Below are positions 53,318 through 60,950 of a stretch of DNA of 64,000 bases, piece after piece. Position 1 is the stretch's first letter, and the number at the start of each line of letters is the position of its first letter. The position numbers were made by a program, and so were the translations under genes. The notes beneath the pieces are model-generated. The model was not told where the DNA came from. It worked only from the letters and a program-made list of their open reading frames with translations, and ran no database searches. Source of the stretch: CAZKGE01 sp964636405 (GTDB lineage: Bacteria; Bacillota; Clostridia; Christensenellales; CAG-138); NCBI GenBank assembly GCA_964636405.1, contig CAZWSI010000001.1, positions 1-64,000 of the forward strand. The letters are read 5' to 3'.

Positions 53318-54025
53318 ATGAATTTTGTCGATATAGCCATTTTGCTGCTGCTGGCCATCACGGTGCTGGGCGGTTGGTACAGGGGCTTTGTCAATACCGT
53401 CTGCGCCATCGGCGCGCTGCTTTGCTCCTGGGCCGTGGCCATGCTCTGCATTCCGCTCGTCGCGGCGGGCGTGCGGGGCCGCGCCTCCCTCTTTAATATG
53501 ATGCTCTACTATACCGAGGGCGCGGAGTATGTGGCCGTTACGGACGTGGAGCTCACCCGCGTGCCCATTTCTCAGGTGTCAGTGGAAACCCTGAGGACCG
53601 TGATTCAGAACGCCGATATGCCCATCCCCATGGGCCGCTGCGTAACGAAAAACATTGCCACCGAAGCCTTTGCCGAAGGCGGCATCACTACGCTCGGCGA
53701 TTATTTTAACCAAACCATCGTGCGCGTGGTCATCAATATCTTCGCGTTTCTGCTGGTTTTTCTGCTCGTTTGGGCGCTGCTTTCGCTCGTTGTGCGCGGC
53801 GTTGATTATGCGCGCGGCGGTTTTCCCGTGCTGCAAAGGGCCGACGGCCCGCTGGGCGCGTGCCTTGGGCTCATCCACGGCGTGCTGCTGATCTTTGTGT
53901 TTTTTATGGCCGTGCCCGTGGCGCTCACGGTGCTGCCCAAGATTTACGAATACCTACAGGAGTCCTTTTTCGGCGAATTCTTCTATAAGGCCAATTTCCT
54001 GCTGCCGCTCATCCCGGGCACGTAA
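53318..54025 (+). CDS. CvpA family membrane protein
   Basis: 235 residues behind GGAGGGCG. Hydrophobic spans and the opening pattern NFVDIAILLLLAITVLGGWY plus RGFVNTVCAIGALLCSW are those of the CvpA/colicin V production family. An insert of about 70 residues lies between the first and second pairs of spans. The LGLIHGVLLIFVFF span is near the end. Its function in Firmicutes is unclear. Confidence 0.85.
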   Translation: MNFVDIAILLLLAITVLGGWYRGFVNTVCAIGALLCSWAVAMLCIPLVAAGVRGRASLFNMMLYYTEGAEYVAVTDVELTRVPISQVSVETLRTVIQNADMPIPMGRCVTKNIATEAFAEGGITTLGDYFNQTIVRVVINIFAFLLVFLLVWALLSLVVRGVDYARGGFPVLQRADGPLGACLGLIHGVLLIFVFFMAVPVALTVLPKIYEYLQESFFGEFFYKANFLLPLIPGT

Positions 54026-54106
54026 GCGTCGGCCCGGTTTGGCGGCGTTTTCCCTTTTTCCATGCTGATCAACCATATTACGATATGCTTTCACGGAGGA
54101 CAAGCC

Positions 54107-55174
54107 ATGAACGCTTCGCAGCATACCCTTTCCTATACGCCCGAGCAGGTGCAAAACGCGCTGCGGCTGTTGCGCGAGGGCGCGTGCACGCATCTGGACG
54201 CGCTGAAAACGGCGCTGCCCGCATCGCTCTGCGCCGAAACCTACAATCCCGTGACCGCGGCGGCGGGCCATCGCTTTTCGGTCTGCGCGTTCAATATGGA
54301 AACCGGCGCGCGCCTTGAGGAGATTCTGCTTTATTTTAAGCTTCACCCGGCGCTTATGGGCATGGACGCGATCCTCGTAAACGAGGCGGACAGCGGCATG
54401 CTGCGCTCGGGCAACAAGAACGTGACGCGGCTGCTGGCCGACGCGCTCTGCATGAACTATGTTTACGGCGTGGAGTTTATCACCGCGTCCGCGTTTCAGG
54501 GCGGAAACGGGCCCGGCATGCACGGCAACGCCATCCTTTCGCGCTTTCCGCTGCTGGATGCGGACGTTGTGCGGCTGCCCATTGTCTACGAATGGTTTCA
54601 TAAGCCCGGCGACCCTAGATTGGGCATGCGCAACGCGGTGCTCGCGCGCATCGCCACGCCGACAGGCCCCGTGACCCTTTGCAGCGCGCATCTGGAGAAC
54701 CGCGCCACGCCCGCCGGGCGCGAAAAGCAGCTTGCCTTCCTGCTTGCGGAAATGGACCGCCGCTTTGGAAGCGACGCGCCCGTCCTCCTCGGCGGGGACA
54801 TGAACACCAATACCGTTGACGGCGACGACGATTCCGTCTGGCCGCCCCTTGCGCGCGACGAGGCCGCACAGCTATACCGCGCGAGCCATATCGCCGAGTT
54901 TGAGCCGCTGCTCGACACGGCCGCGTCCTTCGGCTACGACGCGGCGCGCTGCAATCTGTCCGGCAAGATCACTCGCCGCAAGCCGGTGGCGGGCCTGCCC
55001 GATCTCCGCCTCAACCTCGACTGGTTCTTTTCGCGCGGCATAAGCTGCGAAGCGCCCGGGTGTGTGGCCACAGTTTTCGATCACCGCGCGCTGCAGGGCG
55101 GCGAGGCGTACGCCGCGCTCGACGGCCGGGAATTTTCCGACCACGACATTCTCACGGTGAATTGCCGCGTGTAA
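54107..55174 (+). CDS. Endonuclease/exonuclease/phosphatase (EEP) fold protein
   Basis: 355 residues from ATG 54107 after GGAGGACAA. EEP enzymes are Mg-dependent phosphodiesterases. Here FSVCAFNMETG, ILVNEADSGMLRSGNKNVTR (metal Glu), GNAILSRFPLLDADVV, CSAHLENRATPAGR, LLGGDMNTNTVDGDDD and SDHDILTVNC mark the successive catalytic strands with Asp/Asn/His. There is no signal peptide. The substrate could be a nucleic acid, a phospholipid or an inositol phosphate. Confidence 0.85.
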   Translation: MNASQHTLSYTPEQVQNALRLLREGACTHLDALKTALPASLCAETYNPVTAAAGHRFSVCAFNMETGARLEEILLYFKLHPALMGMDAILVNEADSGMLRSGNKNVTRLLADALCMNYVYGVEFITASAFQGGNGPGMHGNAILSRFPLLDADVVRLPIVYEWFHKPGDPRLGMRNAVLARIATPTGPVTLCSAHLENRATPAGREKQLAFLLAEMDRRFGSDAPVLLGGDMNTNTVDGDDDSVWPPLARDEAAQLYRASHIAEFEPLLDTAASFGYDAARCNLSGKITRRKPVAGLPDLRLNLDWFFSRGISCEAPGCVATVFDHRALQGGEAYAALDGREFSDHDILTVNCRV

Positions 55175-55231
55175 CGCGTGCGATTGAACGCGCGCGGCAT
55201 CAGAGCCGCCCGTGAAAGCCGCGTTCCGTGT

Positions 55232-55266
55232 GGGCGGGCGGGGAAGGATCGCTTCCTTGCCCGCCC
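55232..55266. other. Strong 15-bp hairpin in a 310-base gap, without a U-tract
   Basis: GGGCGGGCGGGGAAG and CTTCCTTGCCCGCCC pair with two G-U positions around a 5-base loop. Neither side has a T-run, so it is not a standard terminator. The rest of 55175-55404 shows nothing that I recognise. Confidence 0.5.
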
Positions 55267-55404
55267 ATTAAAAAAACCGCCCGCTGCTCCTGTCGGCGTC
55301 CTCCCTTGGGCACGCTTGCCGAGGAAGGCGGCCCGGCCGACCCGACGGATACGCCGGCGCGCTTTAACGCACAGGGAATCCGCCGCGCCTGACGGAAAGA
55401 ATGC

Positions 55405-55434
55405 TTGCGAAAAAACGTGATTCTCATTTATAAT
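55405..55434 (+). promoter_or_regulatory. Promoter of the prepilin-like gene
   Basis: TTGCGA (55405-55410) and TATAAT (55429-55434) with an 18-base spacer. The ATG follows about 50 bases later. Confidence 0.65.
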
Positions 55435-55484
55435 GAACCATAGAAAACGCCAATCATAATCGTCGGATAGGGGGGACAGCGCGC

Positions 55485-56069
55485 ATGCGGAGCTGCGGCA
55501 AAAAGGGCTTCACGCTTGTGGAGATCATTGTGGTGCTTGTGATACTGGCCATTTTGGCCGCCGTTTTGATTCCCTCCATGACCGGCTGGGTGCGCAAGGC
55601 CGAGCAAAGGGTGATCGTGGCCGACGCGCGAAACGTGTACCTTGCGGCTACCGCTTCGGTCGTGGAGCAGTACGCGCTCAACAAAACGGCCTTTGCCGCG
55701 AGCTCCACCAAATTTGCGGGCGGCAAGCGCGGCCGCGTGACCGATTTCAATCTCAAACGCATGCAGGACAGCGGCAGCAGCGCGACAGACTGCGACCAGG
55801 CCATTTCCGCGCTCATTTTGGAGTATCTGTCCAGCACCGACAGAAATACGGCGGATTACAAATTCTTAAGCGAGCACAATCCGCTGGGGATCGAGGTAAA
55901 GACCTATCACGATACGTACAAGCAGCCCGGCGTAATCGTCAGCTACACGCCCGAGGGCAAGATCGATTTTATTGAATTCGGTTACAAAACGACGCTCGTA
56001 CACATCAACGGCGCGAGCGGCGCGCTCACCATTACGGAAAACGGGCGCTATTCCAGAGGGCCCAACTAA
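55485..56069 (+). CDS. Type IV prepilin-like protein
   Basis: 194 residues. A short basic leader MRSCGKK is followed by the prepilin peptidase site GFTLVEIIVVLVILAILAAV: cleavage after Gly, Phe methylated, Glu at +5. A pilin-like alpha/beta domain of 160 residues follows. No pilin assembly genes are near, and the gene is monocistronic with its own promoter, so it is an orphan pseudopilin or competence-type minor pilin. Confidence 0.85.
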   Translation: MRSCGKKGFTLVEIIVVLVILAILAAVLIPSMTGWVRKAEQRVIVADARNVYLAATASVVEQYALNKTAFAASSTKFAGGKRGRVTDFNLKRMQDSGSSATDCDQAISALILEYLSSTDRNTADYKFLSEHNPLGIEVKTYHDTYKQPGVIVSYTPEGKIDFIEFGYKTTLVHINGASGALTITENGRYSRGPN

Positions 56070-56132
56070 GGTTAAGCCAAGCAAAAACGCGGGCCGGCTT
56101 ATGACCGCGCCCGCGTCTGTTTTGACCGTCCC

Positions 56133-57656
56133 TCACAGGCCCAAGCGTTCATATTGCTCAAGCGGCGCGTCGTGGCGCACCATGGTTTCCACAAGCAGCC
56201 TTTCATAGCGCGCGTGCAAGGCCGCGTCCTCGACGGGCTCGAGCTGCTCCGGGTCGCACGCGCAGTCGTAGAGCCGGGTCGTGTTTATGCAATCCGGGCG
56301 CTTTTCAAAATTCTGCGACCAGTTGCTCCAATGGACGATCTCGCCGGGGAAACGGAACACCGGGAAATCCGTCCACGGGAGGAACGGCCCTGCCGCGATG
56401 CGACAAAAATCCTCGGGCCGGATGGTATCGTAGCCCATAAACTGCCGGAGCGTGGTGGGCATGGCCGTGTATACAAAAAGCGGCGCGTTGTCCGGCCGCG
56501 CAGCCGCGCGCAGATAGCAAAACCGCCCGTCGGTTACGTTGACCGTTTTGCCAAAATACCCGTACAGCGCCGCGTCGCGGAGCGTTTCGGCTTCGCCCGA
56601 AAGCAGCGGCAGGAGGCTCTTGCCGTGGATGGGATTGGGGTTCTTTGCCATGTCCACGCCGAAGAACTCCAGTATGGTGGGAAAAAGATCGATATTCTGC
56701 GTCAGCGCGGAGACGCGCGCGGGCTTATAACGCGGGTGCGATACGATCATGGGAATCTCAAACACCTCGTTATAGGCAGGCATGAAATTCTTGCACAGAT
56801 AATTCTTTTCGCCCAGCATAAAGCCGTGGTCGGTGGTAAACACGACCATGGTGTCCTTCCACGCGTTCGTTTCGTCCAGCGCGTCGAGAAGCTTGCCGAT
56901 GTATTTGTCGGTCATGGTCAAAAGACCCAGATACTGGTGCGTGAGATGCCGCAGCTCCTTTTCGGTGTATTCGGAGGCCGGCGCGCCGTAGCGCGGGTAG
57001 ATGAACTCCGGGCCGTCGTAATCGTCGCCGTAGAGCTTGACGTATTCCTCGGGCGCGTCGTAGGGCTCATGCGGGTCGAAGCCCTCCACCCAGAGGAAAT
57101 AATTGTCCGCGTCCTTGTTGCCGCGCACAAAGTCCGCTGCGGTCTGGAAGGTGCGGGGGGTGGGATAGAGCCGCTCGTCGCCGTGAAAACGGGTGCGGTT
57201 TGCCCGGTAATGCGTAAGCGGCTCGCCCATATAGCTATCGTCCTTTTCCAGCGAGGGCATGCCGTTTTGATTGGGCGCGAGCGCCCAGGGATCGTGCTCC
57301 TGTCCGCGAAAGACCTCCCAGGTGGAAAAATCCTTGAGGTAATTCTCGCCGCCCGCGTTGAGATAGAACACATGATCCGTCACAATGGAGGAAAATACGT
57401 TCTTCTCTTTCAGCAGGCCCGGGAGGGTCACGTCGAAGGGCTCCATGCCGCCCCAGGGTTTTTCGAGAAAATTTAAGCGTCCGGTTAAAATATCGCGCCG
57501 CGCGGGCATGCAGGGCGCGCTGCCGCAAAAATGGCTGTCGAAGACCGTGCCGTGGCCGGCAAGTCGCTCCAAATTGGGCGTATGGGCGGGCGCGCCGCCC
57601 CAGAGGGGCAAAAACCGCTTGTTGACCGTATCGGACAGAATCAAAATGACCTTCAT
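56133..57656 (-). CDS. Type I sulfatase (formylglycine-dependent)
   Basis: 507 residues from ATG 57656, preceded by AGAGGAAAG. Sulfatases hydrolyse sulfate esters, often from mucin or glycosaminoglycans in gut bacteria. The cysteine matured to formylglycine lies in the CxPxR motif of SAPCMPARRDILTGRL. Metal and sulfate residues are in HTPNLERLAGHGTVF, FDPHEPYDAPEEYV and VVFTTDHGFMLGEKN. There is no signal peptide, so it is probably cytoplasmic and needs an anaerobic maturase, which is not in the window. It lies 69 bases after gcvPB on the same strand. Confidence 0.92.
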   Translation of the reverse strand: MKVILILSDTVNKRFLPLWGGAPAHTPNLERLAGHGTVFDSHFCGSAPCMPARRDILTGRLNFLEKPWGGMEPFDVTLPGLLKEKNVFSSIVTDHVFYLNAGGENYLKDFSTWEVFRGQEHDPWALAPNQNGMPSLEKDDSYMGEPLTHYRANRTRFHGDERLYPTPRTFQTAADFVRGNKDADNYFLWVEGFDPHEPYDAPEEYVKLYGDDYDGPEFIYPRYGAPASEYTEKELRHLTHQYLGLLTMTDKYIGKLLDALDETNAWKDTMVVFTTDHGFMLGEKNYLCKNFMPAYNEVFEIPMIVSHPRYKPARVSALTQNIDLFPTILEFFGVDMAKNPNPIHGKSLLPLLSGEAETLRDAALYGYFGKTVNVTDGRFCYLRAAARPDNAPLFVYTAMPTTLRQFMGYDTIRPEDFCRIAAGPFLPWTDFPVFRFPGEIVHWSNWSQNFEKRPDCINTTRLYDCACDPEQLEPVEDAALHARYERLLVETMVRHDAPLEQYERLGL

Positions 57657-57725
57657 GGCTTTCCTCTTTTACCACTGCGCGCAGTCCCTTTTGCCGGACT
57701 GCGCGCAGATTTTCGGTTCGTTTTG

Positions 57726-59156
57726 TCAGAAGGCGTAGCGGAGCACGGGGCTTCTGGCCGCCTGCACCTCGTCGGGCCTGCGCACCGGCGTGGTGTGCGG
57801 GGCCTCGCGCACGGAATCCGGGTTTGCCCTGGCCTGGCTCAAGATGCGGAGGAACACCGCGCAGGCCTCGTCCAGCGTTTCCTTGGACTCGGTTTCCGTG
57901 GGCTCGATCATGAGCGCCTCGTGGACGATGAGCGGGAAATACATCGTCGGCGGATGCATGCCGTCGTCGAGCAGCGCCTTGGCCACGTCCAACGCGGACA
58001 CGCCCGTTTCCTCATGCAGCTTTTCGAGCGTGAGCACGAATTCGTGCATGCAGAGGCCGTCGTTGGCCACGTCGTAGGCCTCCCGGAGGATGGCCTTCAT
58101 GTAGTTGGCGTTGAGCACGGCCATTTCCGCGACCTCGGGCACGCCCGTGCGGCCCAGGGTCAGCACGTACGCGTACGCGCGGATGGCCACGAGGAAATTG
58201 CCCCAGAACGCGCGCACACTGCCCACGCTTTTTTCGGGCTCGATGAGCGCATAGCCCTTGTCTGTCTTTTCCACAACGCCGCGCGGCAAGAAGGGCGCAA
58301 GAAGCTTTTTGCAGCCCACGGGGCCCGCGCCCGGGCCGCCGCCGCCATGAGGCGTGGAGAAGGTCTTGTGCAAATTGAGGTGGATTACGTCGAAGCCCAT
58401 GTCGCCGGGCCGCGCCACGCCCATGACCGCGTTGAGATTCGCGCCGTCGTAATAGCACAAGCCGCCCGCCTCGTGTACAATGCGGGTGATCTCCAGGATG
58501 TTGGGGTCAAAGAGCCCCAGCGTATTGGGGTTTGTGAGCATGAGGCCCGCCGTGTCCGGGCCGACGGCGGCGCGCAGCGCGTCAAGATCCACGCAGCCGA
58601 GCGCGTTGGACGGGATGCTCACCACCGTCATGCCGCACATGGCGGCGGAGGCGGGGTTGGTACCGTGGGCCGCGTCCGGCACGATGATCTTGGTGCGGGC
58701 GGCGTCCCCCCGATCCTTGTGATACGCCTTGATGAGCAGCAGGCCCGTAAACTCGCCGTGCGCGCCCGCCGCAGGCTGGAAGGTCATATCATCCATGCCC
58801 GTGATGGTCAGAAGCGACTTCTTGAGGCCATACAGCGCGGCAAGCGCGCCTTGGGAGCTGGCTGCGCATTGCAGCGGGTGGATGCCCGTAAAGCCGGGAA
58901 GCGCAGCCGCAAGCTCGTTTACACGCGGGTTGTACTTCATGGTGCAGGAGCCCAGCGGATAAAAGCCGTTGTTCACGCCGTGGGTGCGGCGGCACAGCGC
59001 GCTGTAGTGGCGGCTCAGGTCAATTTCGGAAAGCTCCGGCAAACGGGGCTTTTCCGCGCGCAGACAGGCGGGATTAAAGGTATATTCCGCCACGTCGCAT
59101 TCCGGCAGGAGAGCAAGCTTCCTCCCGGGACTGCTTTGTTCAAAGAGCAGCTTCAT
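57726..59156 (-). CDS. gcvPB: Glycine dehydrogenase (decarboxylating) subunit 2
   Basis: 476 residues. It is half of the split P-protein that decarboxylates glycine and loads the aminomethyl group on GcvH. The PLP lysine is in the conserved HLNLHKTFSTPHGGGGPGAG. ATG 59156 follows GAGGTGAGAGC and overlaps gcvPA by 4 bases. Confidence 0.96.
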   Translation of the reverse strand: MKLLFEQSSPGRKLALLPECDVAEYTFNPACLRAEKPRLPELSEIDLSRHYSALCRRTHGVNNGFYPLGSCTMKYNPRVNELAAALPGFTGIHPLQCAASSQGALAALYGLKKSLLTITGMDDMTFQPAAGAHGEFTGLLLIKAYHKDRGDAARTKIIVPDAAHGTNPASAAMCGMTVVSIPSNALGCVDLDALRAAVGPDTAGLMLTNPNTLGLFDPNILEITRIVHEAGGLCYYDGANLNAVMGVARPGDMGFDVIHLNLHKTFSTPHGGGGPGAGPVGCKKLLAPFLPRGVVEKTDKGYALIEPEKSVGSVRAFWGNFLVAIRAYAYVLTLGRTGVPEVAEMAVLNANYMKAILREAYDVANDGLCMHEFVLTLEKLHEETGVSALDVAKALLDDGMHPPTMYFPLIVHEALMIEPTETESKETLDEACAVFLRILSQARANPDSVREAPHTTPVRRPDEVQAARSPVLRYAF

Positions 59157-60466
59157 GCTCTCACCTCCGAAAGCGCCGAAACAAGCGCGTCAAGCTGCGC
59201 GGCGGTGTTCATTTCCGTTGCGCACCACAGGATGCCGCCGTCCACCGGCCAGCCGCCCAGAATGCCCTTTTCCGCGAGGCGTACGTTGAGGGCCTCGGGC
59301 GCGATGGGGCATTCGGTCACAAACTCGTGGAAGAACTCGCCCTTGTAGCGGAGTGCAAAGCCCGGCAGGGCGGAGATGCGCCCGGCCAGCGCGTGCGCCT
59401 TGGAGGCGCACAGGGTCGCGACCTGCGCAAGACCCTCCGGCCCCATGGCGGCGAGGTATACGGCCGCTGTCATGGCGCAGAGCGCTTCGTTGGAGCAAAT
59501 GTTGCTCGAGGCCTTTTCGCGGCGAATGTGCTGCTCACGCGCCTGCAAGGTGAGCACGAACGCGCGCTTGCCGTCGCGATCCACCGTTTCGCCCACGATG
59601 CGGCCGGGGAGACGGCGCATCATGCCGGGCGTTGCGGCCATAAAGCCGAGGTACGGGCCGCCGAAGGAGAGCGGCATGCCCAGAGGCTGTCCTTCGCCCA
59701 CGGCCACATCCGCGCCGCACTCTGCGGGCGTTTTTAGCAGCCCCAGGGCGATGGGGTTTACGCCCATGACGAACTTGGCGCCCTTTTCGTGCGCGATGGC
59801 GCCCAACGCCTCCGCATCCTCGAGGAGGCCGAAGAAATTGGGCTGGGCGAGATAAAACCCGGCTGCGTCGTCGCCTAAAAGCGCGCTGAGCGCCTCCGGG
59901 TCGGTTTTGCCGTCCTTGAGCGGCACGGGCACGACCTCCATGCCGTTGCCGAAGCAATAGGTTTCGATCGTGCGCAGCACCTCGGGATTTGCGCCCAAGC
60001 TCACAAGGAAGCGGTTGCGTTTGCGCTCGCGGCACATGGCGGCGGCCTCCGCGGCGGCGGTCGCGCCGTCGTAGACCGAGGCGTTGGACACGGCCATGCC
60101 GGTCAATTCGCAGATCATGGTCTGGTACTCGAAGATGGATTGCAGCACGCCCTGCGATATTTCCGCCTGATAGGGCGTGTAGGCCGTGAGAAACTCCTCC
60201 TTCGAGGTAACGGCGGGTACGATGGCGGGGATAAAGTGCTTGTACGCGCCCGCGCCTCGGAACACCATGGGAAAGACCGTGTTCTGTTGCGAAAGGGCGG
60301 TTAAGCGCTCCGTGACCTCCAGCTCGGAAAGGCCCTCCGGTAGCTCCAGCTTCGGAAAGCGCATTTCCTTTGGCACGGCGGCGAACAGCTCGTCAAAGGA
60401 CGCCACGCCCACGCGCGCAAGCATCTCCTCGCGCTCGGCGGGGGAGGAGGGGATATAGCCGCCCAT
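59153..60466 (-). CDS. gcvPA: Glycine dehydrogenase (decarboxylating) subunit 1
   Basis: 437 residues, the N-terminal half of the split P-protein. Family pieces are YIPSSPAEREEMLARVGV, FRGAGAYKHFIPAIV, YTPYQAEISQGVLQSIFEYQ and the glycine-rich LSFGGPYLGFMAA. It begins 2 bases after the gcvH stop, with GAGGAGGCG as ribosome binding site, and overlaps gcvPB by ATGA. The split form is typical of Firmicutes. Confidence 0.96.
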   Translation of the reverse strand: MGGYIPSSPAEREEMLARVGVASFDELFAAVPKEMRFPKLELPEGLSELEVTERLTALSQQNTVFPMVFRGAGAYKHFIPAIVPAVTSKEEFLTAYTPYQAEISQGVLQSIFEYQTMICELTGMAVSNASVYDGATAAAEAAAMCRERKRNRFLVSLGANPEVLRTIETYCFGNGMEVVPVPLKDGKTDPEALSALLGDDAAGFYLAQPNFFGLLEDAEALGAIAHEKGAKFVMGVNPIALGLLKTPAECGADVAVGEGQPLGMPLSFGGPYLGFMAATPGMMRRLPGRIVGETVDRDGKRAFVLTLQAREQHIRREKASSNICSNEALCAMTAAVYLAAMGPEGLAQVATLCASKAHALAGRISALPGFALRYKGEFFHEFVTECPIAPEALNVRLAEKGILGGWPVDGGILWCATEMNTAAQLDALVSALSEVRA

Positions 60467-60468
60467 GC

Positions 60469-60852
60469 TTACGCCTCCTCGGCAACAAACGCCTCGTAGC
60501 CGGCCGCGTCGAGAAGCTCTTCCTTATCGGTCACATCGCCGATCTTCGCCAGCCACGCGCCGTAGGGATCGTCGTTAATCTGCTCGGGCGCGTCGGAAAG
60601 CGCGTCGTTGACAGCCAGCACCTTGCCTGTGACAGGGCAGAACACGTCGGAAACAGCCTTGACGGATTCCACGTCCGCAAAGGTTTCGCCCGCGGTGACC
60701 GCGTCGCCGATTTCGGGCAGGTTTACGTACACCAGGTCGCCAAGCGCGTCCTGCGCATAGTCGGTCAGGCCGATCACGGCGGAGCCGTCGGCTTCGATGC
60801 GAACCCACTCGTGGGATTTGGAATACAGCAGTTCAGCGGGTGTTTTCATCAT
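60469..60852 (-). CDS. gcvH: Glycine cleavage system H protein
   Basis: 127 residues from ATG 60852 after GGAGGAAAAC; an in-frame ATG upstream contains that same site and is not the start. It carries the aminomethyl group on lipoyl-lysine. Lys65 in ESVKAVSDV is the lipoylation site, and the SHEWVRIEADGSAVIGLTDY beginning is typical. No lpd or lipoate ligase gene is present in the window. Confidence 0.96.
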   Translation of the reverse strand: MMKTPAELLYSKSHEWVRIEADGSAVIGLTDYAQDALGDLVYVNLPEIGDAVTAGETFADVESVKAVSDVFCPVTGKVLAVNDALSDAPEQINDDPYGAWLAKIGDVTDKEELLDAAGYEAFVAEEA

Positions 60853-60899
60853 GTTTTCCTCCATAAAATGTATTTTTGTTCGGAATGAGGGGGTTGCGC

Positions 60900-60935
60900 C
60901 CGGGAAGCGCGGCAGCCTTTGCCGCGCCTGCCCGG
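60900..60935 (-). other. Stable hairpin between the gcvT-SHMT gene and gcvH
   Basis: GCGCGGCA (60907-60914) pairs with TGCCGCGC (60920-60927), extended by CCGGG (60900-60904) and CCCGG (60931-60935). No T-run follows on either strand. It may protect or separate the mRNA segments of the operon without terminating it. Confidence 0.5.
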
Positions 60936-60950
60936 ACGGCTTGCGTTTGC

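Noticed and set aside
57531..59348. 605-codon open frame on the + strand across gcvPB
   Set aside because: Antisense shadow of gcvPB and the sulfatase start. Composition and the lack of any domain argue against coding.
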